The notes below the pieces were generated by a model that had not been told where the DNA came from, searched no databases, and worked only from the letters and a program-made list of their open reading frames with translations. Position numbers and translations under genes: made by a program. Positions 32,486 to 40,932 of a stretch of DNA of 64,000 bases are shown here, piece by piece (the first letter of the stretch is position 1; each line of letters starts with the position of its first letter). This DNA comes from DASUTB01 sp036374835 (GTDB lineage Bacteria; Actinomycetota; Actinomycetes; Jiangellales; Jiangellaceae), in contig DASUTB010000001.1 in NCBI GenBank assembly GCA_036374835.1, forward strand, positions 62,001-126,000, written 5' to 3'.

Positions 32486-34924
32486 TCAGGCGGTGGGGGT
32501 GTGGATGCCGCTGATGCGGTGTACCGCGAACGAGCGCACCTCGCCCGAGCGGTGGTCGAACGCGGCGAGCCAGCCACCCTCCAGGCGCACCGGGTCGATC
32601 ATCCGTTCGCTGGTCGCACCGTGGTTGTCGACGTAGCCGATCCAGAGCGTCGAGCCGTTCGCCAGTGCCCGGCGCAACTCCGCCATGATCGTCGGTGACG
32701 CGCTGCGTCCAAGCTGTGCGGGTGCCGCCGTCTCCGGTCGCGACGCCGCCGAGCGGTCCCCGGCGCGGATCGCTCGTACGGCGGCGGTCACTACCGACTC
32801 ATCCGCGGCTGGCTGCGTCGTGCGCACCGGACCGGGTGCCGGACGGGACGGCGCGCGTTGCGGTTCGGAGTGCGCGATGGCCACCGTGCCGTCCGCGGCC
32901 TCGGCGACGGGTTCGAAACCCATCCGGGCGAGCCGGTCGAGCAGCACCTCCGGATTCAGATCCGAGGCGAGCACGGACGGCGCGATCCGGCGAGCGCCGA
33001 GCGACACCGCGCTTCGATGGGCGAGGATCTCGGCGAGCACGGACGGGTCGTCACTACGGACGAACGAGGCTGCCGCGCCTACCCGCAGGCGGCCGTACGT
33101 CCGCGCCACGTCGTCGACGAGATACGTCAGCGGCTGCGGCACGGGGGTGCGCGACACCGACCCGATGAACTCGTGCATTTGCGCTGCCGTCCAGCCCGAC
33201 TCCAGCGCGCGGCGAACTGAGGCGGCGGTGAACCGGTGCACGGACGCACCGCCACGGCTCTCGGTCTCGGTCATCGCGGCGAGGCTGCGGGCCAGATCCG
33301 CGCGCAGTGGACCGGGTGCCACCGCCGTAAGGTCCGCCTGCACGACAAGATGGTCCACCGGCTCGGGCATCAGGTCCGCCACGGCATCGACCGCGGCACC
33401 GGGACGCCCGTCCAGCAGCGCCGGCACGTACGAGGCCAGCGCGCCATGTCCGGTGAAACCCAGCGCTTCAGCTTCCCGCAACGTCCAGCGCACGAGATCG
33501 TCTCGAAGCGACCCGCCGCGGGTGCGTCGGCCACCGCCGACGAGGCCGGCGGTCTCGCCGCGCCGGGGACGGCGCCAGCGCACTGCCTCGAGCACACCGT
33601 CGGGCTCGGCCACTTGGCCGGACGGCACGCCGGCGAGGACGTCCAGCGTCAGCCGCCGCACTTCAGGCGCGAGCGGACGCTCCAGGTGATGGCCCAGCGG
33701 CGGGATGAGCCGCTCGCGCTCGTCCCGTGTGCCCACCAGCCCGGCGACCCGAGAGCCGTCCAGCCAGGCCTGGGCGAGCGCCACCCAGCGCTGCGCCGGC
33801 GTTTCGGCCAGCCACGTGTCGTATGCGGGCGTAGGTAGCCAGCGAGAACCCCGGCCGCTGTCCCTGATGCCAAGGGCGGCTCCGCCGCGGGGCTCCGGCT
33901 CGTCCGTGCTGACCAGCAGTCCGGCGGCCAGCGCGACCTCGGCGATGAGGGCGCAGCCCGCCTCGTCGATGTCCATCAGGCTCGGCAGTGCCCGCAGGTC
34001 GCGGATGCCGAGCCCGCCGGTGCGCAGGACCGACGGCGGGTCCTCGCCCCACACGTCCAAGAGGGTCTGGACGCGTTGGACGGCCGCGTGCGCGCCGGCG
34101 GCCGCCGTCCGGTCGACGGTCGCCGGGGCGGTCGAGGTCGTCGGCGGAACCGGCGCGGTCGGGCCGATGTTCGGCCTGAGCACTCCGCCGCGAAGGTGCA
34201 GGCCGATCTCGCGCGGCAGGACCACCGTCGACTCCTCCGTCGGCACGAGCAGGCCGAGGGCAAGGAGCCTGTCGATTGGGGAGCGCGCAGTGGCTTTGGT
34301 GACGGTTCGCCGCGCGTTCTCGACCCGCCCGGTCGGTGGACCGTCGGCCAGCACCCGCAGGGCGCCGACCGCCTCATCGTCGAGCTCGCCGAGTATCCGG
34401 TCGAGGTTGTCAAGTAAATGGGCGCTGACGGCTGCCACGTCGGCCGTGGCGGACATGCCGTGATCGGCGGCGATCTGAGCCGACCGTTGCGGATCGAGCT
34501 GCGCGAGTGTCGTGCCGAGCGGTGGCCCGAGGCCGGCCGGAAACGGGCCCAGCACGTCGTGGACGGCGCGCACGAGGTGGAGGGCGTCGTCCGCCCCCCA
34601 CACGAGTGCCCGTTCCCGCAGCGATCCGACGGCGCGCTCGGCGTCGGCGGCCGGCACGTCGAGCAGGGTTCGAACCGTGGTGAGCGAGACCGGTTCGGTT
34701 GCGATCGCGAGCGCCTCGACGGTGTGGAGCGCGAACTGGTCGAGGCGATCGATCGCCCGGGCGACGGACGGCCGGGTGGTGGCGCGGGCGGCTAGCGCGG
34801 TGATGTCGCCCGGTACCGGTGTGACCAGATCCGGGCGCAGTCGGAGCAGCGCCCGGAGGTCGTCGTCGCTGCGTGAGCGCAGGTCGTCGGCCAGACGGCG
34901 TGGCGCGGAGGTGACCGTACCCAT
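32486..34924 (-). CDS. Helicase-associated protein (Rv0862c-like)
   Basis: An 812-residue protein of the actinobacterial helicase-C_3/helicase-associated family. It begins with helical segments (LADDLRSRSDDDLRALLRLRPDLVTPVPGDITALAARATTR) and ends in a small beta-rich module (LWIGYVDNHGATSERMIDPVRLEGGWLAAFDHRSGEVRSFAVHRISGI) that resembles a WYL domain. No helicase or protease motif is visible. Its neighbour XPB and the conserved proximity in other genomes suggest it works with the helicase. The ATG at 34924 is the first reasonable start; a TTG lies three codons upstream. Confidence 0.8.
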   Translation of the reverse strand: MGTVTSAPRRLADDLRSRSDDDLRALLRLRPDLVTPVPGDITALAARATTRPSVARAIDRLDQFALHTVEALAIATEPVSLTTVRTLLDVPAADAERAVGSLRERALVWGADDALHLVRAVHDVLGPFPAGLGPPLGTTLAQLDPQRSAQIAADHGMSATADVAAVSAHLLDNLDRILGELDDEAVGALRVLADGPPTGRVENARRTVTKATARSPIDRLLALGLLVPTEESTVVLPREIGLHLRGGVLRPNIGPTAPVPPTTSTAPATVDRTAAAGAHAAVQRVQTLLDVWGEDPPSVLRTGGLGIRDLRALPSLMDIDEAGCALIAEVALAAGLLVSTDEPEPRGGAALGIRDSGRGSRWLPTPAYDTWLAETPAQRWVALAQAWLDGSRVAGLVGTRDERERLIPPLGHHLERPLAPEVRRLTLDVLAGVPSGQVAEPDGVLEAVRWRRPRRGETAGLVGGGRRTRGGSLRDDLVRWTLREAEALGFTGHGALASYVPALLDGRPGAAVDAVADLMPEPVDHLVVQADLTAVAPGPLRADLARSLAAMTETESRGGASVHRFTAASVRRALESGWTAAQMHEFIGSVSRTPVPQPLTYLVDDVARTYGRLRVGAAASFVRSDDPSVLAEILAHRSAVSLGARRIAPSVLASDLNPEVLLDRLARMGFEPVAEAADGTVAIAHSEPQRAPSRPAPGPVRTTQPAADESVVTAAVRAIRAGDRSAASRPETAAPAQLGRSASPTIMAELRRALANGSTLWIGYVDNHGATSERMIDPVRLEGGWLAAFDHRSGEVRSFAVHRISGIHTPTA

Positions 34925-34966
34925 CTCCCCCAAGACTACTGGGCGGCGACGGAACAGGGCTCGGTG

Positions 34967-35116
34967 CTACAGCTTCCGGAGCCGGGCCAGCAGCTCGGCG
35001 GCTCGGTCGGACGCGTCGCGCCGCGCCTCCTCGCTCGTGGCCTTGACCTGTTCCGAATCATCCTTGGGATTGGCTTCGGGTTTCTCGGTCGAACGGCGCC
35101 TTCTTTCTAGGGTCAC
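34967..35116 (-). CDS. Small charged protein, hypothetical
   Basis: A predicted 49-residue protein, almost all Glu/Lys/Arg/Asp/Ala (TEKPEANPKDDSEQVKATSEEARRDASDRAAELLARL), which could form one helix. It lies between the helicase-associated gene and the HAD-LarE gene on the minus strand. The GTG start has only a weak Shine-Dalgarno site; the open frame continues upstream without clear coding content. I know of no function. It may be real or fortuitous. Confidence 0.4.
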   Translation of the reverse strand: MTLERRRRSTEKPEANPKDDSEQVKATSEEARRDASDRAAELLARLRKL

Positions 35117-35228
35117 GCCCCGAGAGGCTACCTGGAATCGCTTCGCGACTGAAGACCAGGACGCCATAATTGGCGGGGGAATGCCCGAGTTGTGAGGTGC
35201 CTGGCAGGTGCCGGTTAGCATGGCTGGT

Positions 35229-36665
35229 ATGCACCCCGTCGTCGGTTTCGATCTTGACTTGACGCTTATCGACTCTGCCGATGGCATCGTCCGGACGATG
35301 CTCGAGACGGCCCGGCGGATGGGCCGGTCGGTGGAGCCGGACGACGTCCGCCGGCAGATCGGGTACCCGCTGCCGGAGACGACGGCGCTGCTGTTCGGTG
35401 CCGACCTCGCCGAGGACGCCGCGGCGATCTACCGCTCGCTGTATCCGGAGCACGGCGTTCCAGGGACGACGTTGTTGGCCGGTGTCACCGAGTCACTGGC
35501 GGCGGTCCGCAGCCACGGCGGACGCGTCGTTGTCGTCAGCGCGAAGGCGCCGCCGCTGGTCAAGGCGCTGCTGGAGGCGCACGGCCTCGAGGTCGACGCG
35601 ATCGTGGGCGATGCGTTCGGCGAGGACAAAGGCGTCGCGATCGTGCAGCACGGTGTACACGTCTTCGTGGGCGACCACCCCGGCGACATGGTCGGCGGGG
35701 TGTCCGGAGGGGCGACCGCAGTGGGTGTGACGACCGGGTCGCATGGCGAAGAGGCGCTTCGCTCGGCCGGCGCGCACCTCGTGCTCGACAGCCTGGTCGG
35801 CTTCCCGGCGTGGCTCGACGGCTTCGTCCTCGACCGGCGGATCGACGCGTTGGCCGCAGGACTGCGGGAGCTCTCGTCGGTTGCGGTGGCGTTCTCCGGT
35901 GGGGCGGACTCGGCCTTTCTGCTGGCTGCGGCCGCGCGCGTGCTCGGGCCGGAAAACGTCCTTGCCGTGACCGCGGTGTCCCCGTCGCTGCCGCGCCGCG
36001 AGCTGCTCGCGGCCGGTGAGTTCGCGGCGTCGCTCGGCGTACGGCACGTTCGGCCGCGCACGGACGAGCTGTCCCGCACCGGCTATCGTGACAACGACGG
36101 CGACCGGTGCTACTTCTGTAAGGCCGAGCTGATGGACGTCGTCGCCCCGCTCGCCGAGCGCGAGGGCTTCGGGCACGTCGCAACCGGCACCAATGCCGAC
36201 GACGCGGTGGCCGGATTCCGGCCCGGCATCCGGGCGGCGGCCGAGCGGGGAGCCGTCACGCCGCTGCAGGACGCCGGGCTGACCAAGGCGCAGATCCGGG
36301 AGGCGTCGCGGCGTTGGGGCCTTGTGACGGCGGACAAGCCGGCCGCGGCGTGTCTGTCGAGCCGGATCGCGTATGGCGTACCGATCACTCCCGAAGGGCT
36401 CGCCCGTGTCGACCGTGCCGAGGCGGCACTGCGTGATGCTCTTGTCGCCGCCGGCCTCGATGTTGAGAACCTGCGGGTGCGCGACCTCGGCGACGACCGC
36501 GCTCGGATCGAGGTGGATCGGGCCATTGTGGACCGGGTCGCGGCGCTCGATGCGGCACACGACGCCGTTCGGAAGGCCGGCTTCACCGCCGTCGACGTCG
36601 ATCCCGGCGGCTTCCGTTCCGGTTCGATGAACGAGCTCCTACCCGACCCAACCCGCTTCCGCTGA
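35229..36665 (+). CDS. HAD hydrolase fused to LarE-like ATP-dependent sulfur transferase
   Basis: A 478-residue fusion. Residues 1-200 form a HAD phosphatase (GFDLDLTLIDS with the nucleophile Asp, VVVSAK, and GDHPGDMVGG). Residues 215-478 form LarE: the PP-loop VAFSGGADSAFL, DRCYFCKAEL, and AACLSSRIAYG, where the Cys is the expected sacrificial sulfur donor. LarE converts a nicotinate dinucleotide precursor to a thiocarboxylate in nickel-pincer cofactor synthesis. LarB, LarC and a LarA-type racemase are absent from the window. TAGCAT (35216-35221) lies 7 nt before the ATG, a leaderless-type spacing. Confidence 0.85.
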   Translation: MHPVVGFDLDLTLIDSADGIVRTMLETARRMGRSVEPDDVRRQIGYPLPETTALLFGADLAEDAAAIYRSLYPEHGVPGTTLLAGVTESLAAVRSHGGRVVVVSAKAPPLVKALLEAHGLEVDAIVGDAFGEDKGVAIVQHGVHVFVGDHPGDMVGGVSGGATAVGVTTGSHGEEALRSAGAHLVLDSLVGFPAWLDGFVLDRRIDALAAGLRELSSVAVAFSGGADSAFLLAAAARVLGPENVLAVTAVSPSLPRRELLAAGEFAASLGVRHVRPRTDELSRTGYRDNDGDRCYFCKAELMDVVAPLAEREGFGHVATGTNADDAVAGFRPGIRAAAERGAVTPLQDAGLTKAQIREASRRWGLVTADKPAAACLSSRIAYGVPITPEGLARVDRAEAALRDALVAAGLDVENLRVRDLGDDRARIEVDRAIVDRVAALDAAHDAVRKAGFTAVDVDPGGFRSGSMNELLPDPTRFR

Positions 36666-36671
36666 TTCGTC

Positions 36672-36759
36672 GTTCGATCACGTTCGGCAGGCGCAGCCAC
36701 ATCACACCATGCATGCAGCCCTGTTGCGATGTCGCTACGCCTGCCGAACGTGATCGAAC
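36672..36759. repeat. Intergenic palindrome, copy 4 (complete)
   Basis: A perfect 22-bp inverted repeat (36672-36693 with 36738-36759, core GATCACGTTCGGCAG) surrounds an inner pair CACATCACAC/TTGCGATGTCGCT and an ATGCATGC core. It separates the HAD-LarE gene from the converging DUF3037 gene, six bases after the former's stop. Confidence 0.85.
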
Positions 36760-36763
36760 AACG

Positions 36764-37129
36764 TCAGCGGACGAGGTCGGCGAAGATGCGGTCGAGGTCA
36801 GCGGCGGGGTCGTCGGTGAGGCCGGCATGTGTCGGCCCGGGCTGGACGATCGTACTGCGCGGCGAGGTAAGCCAGCGGAAGCGTTCACCGAGGCTCGCGC
36901 CGCCGGCGAGTCCGTCGTCCGTACACGTGGCCGCGATGGCGTTCGCGGCGTCGCGCACCGCCGTCACGTCCGCGGACGCATCGAGCGCGAGCAACCGATC
37001 GACGTCCACATGCACTCGGGCAGCGAGGAACGCGTCGGCCTGGCAATAGAGGATCACACCGACGTTCACGCACTCCCCGCGTTCGATACGGGGGACGGCG
37101 CGCAGCAACGCATACGAGAACGCCTTCAC
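36764..37129 (-). CDS. DUF3037 domain protein
   Basis: A 121-residue protein beginning VKAFSYALLRAVPRIERGECVNVGVILYCQADAFL, the typical DUF3037 opening. The function is unknown. Its GTG overlaps the stop of the HipA-like kinase gene (GTGA), so the two are translationally coupled, a pairing seen across actinobacteria. It is plausible that the protein is a target or partner of the kinase, but nothing in the sequence proves this. Confidence 0.85.
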   Translation of the reverse strand: MKAFSYALLRAVPRIERGECVNVGVILYCQADAFLAARVHVDVDRLLALDASADVTAVRDAANAIAATCTDDGLAGGASLGERFRWLTSPRSTIVQPGPTHAGLTDDPAADLDRIFADLVR

Positions 37130-37881
37130 GTCGCACCTCCGGTGACCCATTCCGCCGAAGCCTTGGCTCGCTCGGCCAGATAGTCGACGTACAGCCCCCT
37201 GTCCTCCGGATCCAACCAGCCGTCCGGTACCAGCGCGACGATCTCGGTGAGCAACTCGCGGGTCACCAGGGGCGCCAGTTGCGCGTCCGCGGCGACCATG
37301 GCGTTCGCGAAGGGTTTGAGGGCGTGATCGTCGAGCGGGTAGGAGCGGATCGCGAAGCCCGCCACACCTGGCCAGGTGTGCTGGAACAGCAGCGCCGCTC
37401 CGTGGTCGATCGCCCAGAGCTCGTGGTGCCAGACCAGCAGGTTCGTATTGCGCCAGCTTCGGTCGACGTTGAACGTCAGCGCATCCAGCCACAGCACCCG
37501 CGCAGCGTCGGTCGGGTCCGGCAGCCAGCTGATGCCGTCGTATCCGAGCGCGCGGGGCAGGAAGTCGATACCAAGGTTGTCGCCGGCGCTGGTCAGCAAG
37601 AGCTGCTGGATCTCCGGGTCGGGTTCGAGGCGGCCGATCGCCTCGTCCATCGCCACCACGACCAGGTCGGGGACACGGACGCCGAGCCGCCGGCCAAGTT
37701 CGCCGACGATAACCTCGGCTGCCAGGGCTTTCACGCCCTGTCCGGCACCGCGGAACTTCACCACGTAGGTGCCGAGATCATCGGCTTCGACCAGTCCGGG
37801 CAGCGAGCCACCCTCACGGAGTGGCTCGACATATTGCGTTGCGGTGACGCGCTGAAGCGAATCGAGTGCGACCTGGGCCAT
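37126..37881 (-). CDS. HipA-like protein kinase
   Basis: A 251-residue protein resembling the C-terminal kinase part of HipA. YVVKFRGAGQGVKALAAEVI contains the ATP-binding Lys, LWLDALTFNVDRSWRNTNLL is the catalytic loop with Asp and Asn, and LWAIDHGAALL is the metal-binding DxG-like segment. Classic HipA (about 430 residues) phosphorylates glutamyl-tRNA synthetase and is paired with a HipB antitoxin; no HipB-like HTH gene is present here. The ATG at 37881 is chosen over an upstream in-frame ATG. The companion DUF3037 gene follows. Confidence 0.85.
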   Translation of the reverse strand: MAQVALDSLQRVTATQYVEPLREGGSLPGLVEADDLGTYVVKFRGAGQGVKALAAEVIVGELGRRLGVRVPDLVVVAMDEAIGRLEPDPEIQQLLLTSAGDNLGIDFLPRALGYDGISWLPDPTDAARVLWLDALTFNVDRSWRNTNLLVWHHELWAIDHGAALLFQHTWPGVAGFAIRSYPLDDHALKPFANAMVAADAQLAPLVTRELLTEIVALVPDGWLDPEDRGLYVDYLAERAKASAEWVTGGAT

Positions 37882-37965
37882 GAAACGGGACGGTACGCCA
37901 CTAGGCTGGTAGCCGTCTCTCACGGGACGACGAAGGAATTACCACCTAGTGCAATCGAGGTCATC

Positions 37966-38358
37966 GTGCCTACCGGAAAGGTCAAGTGGTACGACACCGA
38001 GAAGGGCTTCGGCTTTCTCGCCAAGGACGAAGGCGGCGACGTCTTCGTCCACTCATCGGCGCTGCCTGCCGACGTTGAGGCGCTCAAGTCAGGCCAGCGC
38101 GTCGAGTTCGGCGTGGCCGAGGGTCGTCGCGGTGAGCAGGCGCTGTCCGTCCGCGTGCTCAGCACCCCGTCGGTGGCCGCTGCACAAGCGGCGGCGGCGC
38201 GCAAGAAGCCGGACGACATGGTGACCATCATTGAAGACTTGATCCGGTTGCTGGACGGTATGTCGAACACCTACCGGCGGGGACGGCATCCGGACCGGAA
38301 GGCGGCGAGCAAGGTCGCCTCGGTGCTCCGCGGTGTCGCGAACGACCTCGAAGCCTGA
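37966..38358 (+). CDS. Cold-shock domain protein (CspB-like)
   Basis: A 130-residue protein. Residues 1-65 form a cold-shock domain (GKVKWYDTEKGFGFLAKDEGGDVFVHSSAL) with the RNP1 and RNP2 aromatic residues that bind single-stranded nucleic acid. Residues 75-130 are an added helical tail (PDDMVTIIEDLIRLLDGMSNTYRRGRHPDRK), as in the mycobacterial CspB-type proteins. It starts with GTG (MPTGKVKW). It likely acts as an RNA chaperone. It is divergent from the HipA-like gene. Confidence 0.93.
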   Translation: MPTGKVKWYDTEKGFGFLAKDEGGDVFVHSSALPADVEALKSGQRVEFGVAEGRRGEQALSVRVLSTPSVAAAQAAAARKKPDDMVTIIEDLIRLLDGMSNTYRRGRHPDRKAASKVASVLRGVANDLEA

Positions 38359-38373
38359 GGCTTTTCGGCTACA

Positions 38374-38390
38374 TCCGGGTAGCGCCCGGA
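38374..38390. terminator. Small hairpin between cold-shock and MFS genes
   Basis: TCCGGG (38374-38379) and CCCGGA (38385-38390) form a 6-bp stem with a 5-nt loop, 15 bp past the cold-shock gene. The converging MFS gene stop is at 38421. It is a weak bidirectional terminator candidate. Confidence 0.4.
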
Positions 38391-38420
38391 GACTATGAAC
38401 ATGGCTCGGACGTCCTCGTT

Positions 38421-39902
38421 CTAGGCCGCGGCGCGGCGGGTCGAGCGTAGGCGAGGGCGGATCGGGGCACCCGGCCGGGCCCGGGCCGCGAGAATGAGCC
38501 CGGCGACCAGGATGCCGGCGGCCAAACCGAACCCGATACCGGCGGTCGGCGGCAGCGATATGCCGAGGAATCCGCCGAGCACCCAGGACAGCTGAAGCAG
38601 CGTCTCCGACCTGGCGAACGCGCTCGTGCGCACCTCGTCCGGGACGTCACGCTGCACCACCGCATCGAGCGACAACCGTCCGAGCTGTTGTCCGAAGCCG
38701 GCGACGAGCCCGACGGTCACTGCCATGACGACTCCCCACAACAGCGCGCAGAGTACCGCCACGACGGCGGCGATCACGACGAGGACGAGCACCGTCCGGT
38801 CCGGGCTGCGCGCCCGCGCTGCCGCGCCGAGCGCCGTCCCGCCCGCCGAGCCGACCCATGCGGCGGCGACGACCATGCCGATGGCGGCATAGTCGGCCAT
38901 GCCGGCGACGGACTGCTCGCGGAGCAAGAACGCGACGAACATCGTCAAGAAGCCGTTGAAGCCGCGCAGCATCGTGTTGGCGCGCAGCGCCCGCACCAGT
39001 GCCGGACCGGCTCGATAGGGCTTGCGGCGTGGTGGGCGGCGCGGGCGCCGGGCGGCGGTCTTCGCCGCCGGACGGTCCGCCGTCCCGCCGCTCAGCGACC
39101 TCGTCTCCGCCTGTGTGCGGTCGGCCGTCCCGGACCCGTCCCGGAACGTCACACCGCGCTCACCGGCCGCCGAGTCGACCTTCGAGGACAGCAGGATGGC
39201 GAGCACGGTCGCAGTCACGTAGGCGATGAACGCCAGATACAGCGGCCAGTTCGAACCGATGGCGGCCAGACCGATGCCGATCGGCGCCGCGACCGCGGTT
39301 CCGACGACACCGGCGAGCCCGAGGCGGGAGTTCGCCGTCACCAATTGGATTGATGGTGGCAGGACGCGTGGGACGGCGGCCGATCGGGCGACCGCGAACG
39401 CGCGCGAGGCCACGAGCACGCCGAAAGCCGCCGGATAGAGCCAGAGGTCGTCGCGAACGATGCTGCTGGCCATCACCCAGGCGAGAAACGCGCGTACCGC
39501 GGTGGACGTGCCGATGGCCCAGCGCCGGCCGTGCCGGAACCGGTCGAGAAACGGGCCGATCACCGGCGCCACTACCGCAAATGGCGCCATCGTGACGAGC
39601 AGGTACAGCGCGACCTGGCTTCTCGCCTCGGACGTCGCGGCGGAAAAGAAGAGCGTGTCGGCCAGTGCGATCGTGATCAGCGTGTCACCGACCGCGTTTA
39701 CCGCGTTGAGCTCGATGACGCGCGAGAGCCCGGACTCACCTGCACCTTGCGCCGTCGTCGCCTTCCGGACCCGCTTCGCACCGGCGCGGGTCGCCCGAGA
39801 CGTTGACATGGCGGCGCTGCGAGCCGCGTGTGACGCTGATGCGGTAGCGCGTTTCGCTGCGCGGGCCGATGTTCCGGCGAGCCTGCGGGCGCGGTCGCCC
39901 AT
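38421..39902 (-). CDS. MFS transporter
   Basis: A 493-residue membrane protein with about twelve hydrophobic segments, split near residues 265-310 by a long basic loop (RRPRRPPRRKPYRAG), as expected between MFS halves. The N-terminal 60 residues are Ala/Arg/Ser-rich and low in complexity. The ATG at 39902 is chosen because the upstream frame has no similarity to transporters. Its place between the cold-shock protein and DUF3027 matches the mycobacterial Rv0876c neighbourhood from memory. The substrate is unknown. Confidence 0.85.
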   Translation of the reverse strand: MGDRARRLAGTSARAAKRATASASHAARSAAMSTSRATRAGAKRVRKATTAQGAGESGLSRVIELNAVNAVGDTLITIALADTLFFSAATSEARSQVALYLLVTMAPFAVVAPVIGPFLDRFRHGRRWAIGTSTAVRAFLAWVMASSIVRDDLWLYPAAFGVLVASRAFAVARSAAVPRVLPPSIQLVTANSRLGLAGVVGTAVAAPIGIGLAAIGSNWPLYLAFIAYVTATVLAILLSSKVDSAAGERGVTFRDGSGTADRTQAETRSLSGGTADRPAAKTAARRPRRPPRRKPYRAGPALVRALRANTMLRGFNGFLTMFVAFLLREQSVAGMADYAAIGMVVAAAWVGSAGGTALGAAARARSPDRTVLVLVVIAAVVAVLCALLWGVVMAVTVGLVAGFGQQLGRLSLDAVVQRDVPDEVRTSAFARSETLLQLSWVLGGFLGISLPPTAGIGFGLAAGILVAGLILAARARPGAPIRPRLRSTRRAAA

Positions 39903-40146
39903 CTCGTCCGGTCCCCCTCGCGAGCGACCCGGCCCCGTCACATTCACTATCCAACCGCACCAAGTCGCGCCGACATATACCGACGATAGCCACCGTCCGG
40001 TGAGCTTGGCGAGCGCTGTGCAGCCGTGCCGCTTCGCGTCCGATCGAGCCGAAGCCGGGGGACCGGAGGGGCATTTGCGTGGTTGTGCGTGGTGTGAGCG
40101 CCGCCAAGCTGTCAATCGCGGCGGTTGTTTGCGACAATCGTCGATC

Positions 40147-40932
40147 GTGACCCCCGTACCCTCGCGTTCGCGATCCCGCAAAGCCGACCAGGCATGCGTG
40201 GACGCTGTCGTTCTGGCGCATGACGCCGCCCTTTCGACGGCCGGCGGCGGCCACGTCGGTGCGCATCTCGGCTACGAGGTGGAAGGTGACCGGGTGGTCA
40301 CTCACCAGTTCGAATGCACCGCACCGGGGTACGTCGGATGGCGCTGGTCGGTGACCGTCGCCCGCGCCTCCCGCGCCAAGACGGTCACGGTGAGCGAGTG
40401 TGTACTGCTGCCAGGGCCCGATGCGATCCTCGCCGAGGCGTGGTTGCCGTGGGACGAGCGCGTTGAGCCCACCGATCTCGGGCCGGGCGACCTGATGCCG
40501 ACGACGGACGACGACCCGCGCCTGGCGCCGGGCTACACCGGTGCGGACGACCCGATCGATCCGTTCGAGGTCAAGGACGTGCTGGACGAGCTCGGCCTCG
40601 GGAATCCGTGGGTGCTCTCGCGGGAGGGTCGCGCCGCCGCCGCCATGCGGTGGTATTCCGGCGAGCACGGACCGCATTCGGAGATCGCGCAGTCCGCGCC
40701 CGCGTCCTGCGAGACGTGTGCGTTCATGGTCCGGCTCGGCGGCTCGCTCGGCCGGGTGTTCGGTGCGTGCGCGAACGAGAAGGCGCCGTTCGATGGGCAG
40801 GTCGTCTCGTACGACCACGGCTGTGGGGCGCACAGCGACGTCCGGATCGAGAACGACGACGTTGAGCTGCCGCCACCGGTACTCGACACGTTCTCGTTCG
40901 ACGTTGTGGCCGACGACGATGGAGACGGCTGA
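40147..40932 (+). CDS. DUF3027 protein
   Basis: A 261-residue protein of the actinobacterial DUF3027 family. It has GAHLGYEVEGDRVVTHQFECTAPGYVGWRWSVTVARA, then CETCAFMVRLGGSLGRVFGACANEKAPFDGQVVSYDHGCGAHS with Cys and His that could bind zinc or a cluster. The function is unknown. GTG at 40147 is the likely start. It overlaps the sacsin-type ATPase gene by 14 bp, so the two are probably translated together. Confidence 0.88.
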   Translation: MTPVPSRSRSRKADQACVDAVVLAHDAALSTAGGGHVGAHLGYEVEGDRVVTHQFECTAPGYVGWRWSVTVARASRAKTVTVSECVLLPGPDAILAEAWLPWDERVEPTDLGPGDLMPTTDDDPRLAPGYTGADDPIDPFEVKDVLDELGLGNPWVLSREGRAAAAMRWYSGEHGPHSEIAQSAPASCETCAFMVRLGGSLGRVFGACANEKAPFDGQVVSYDHGCGAHSDVRIENDDVELPPPVLDTFSFDVVADDDGDG

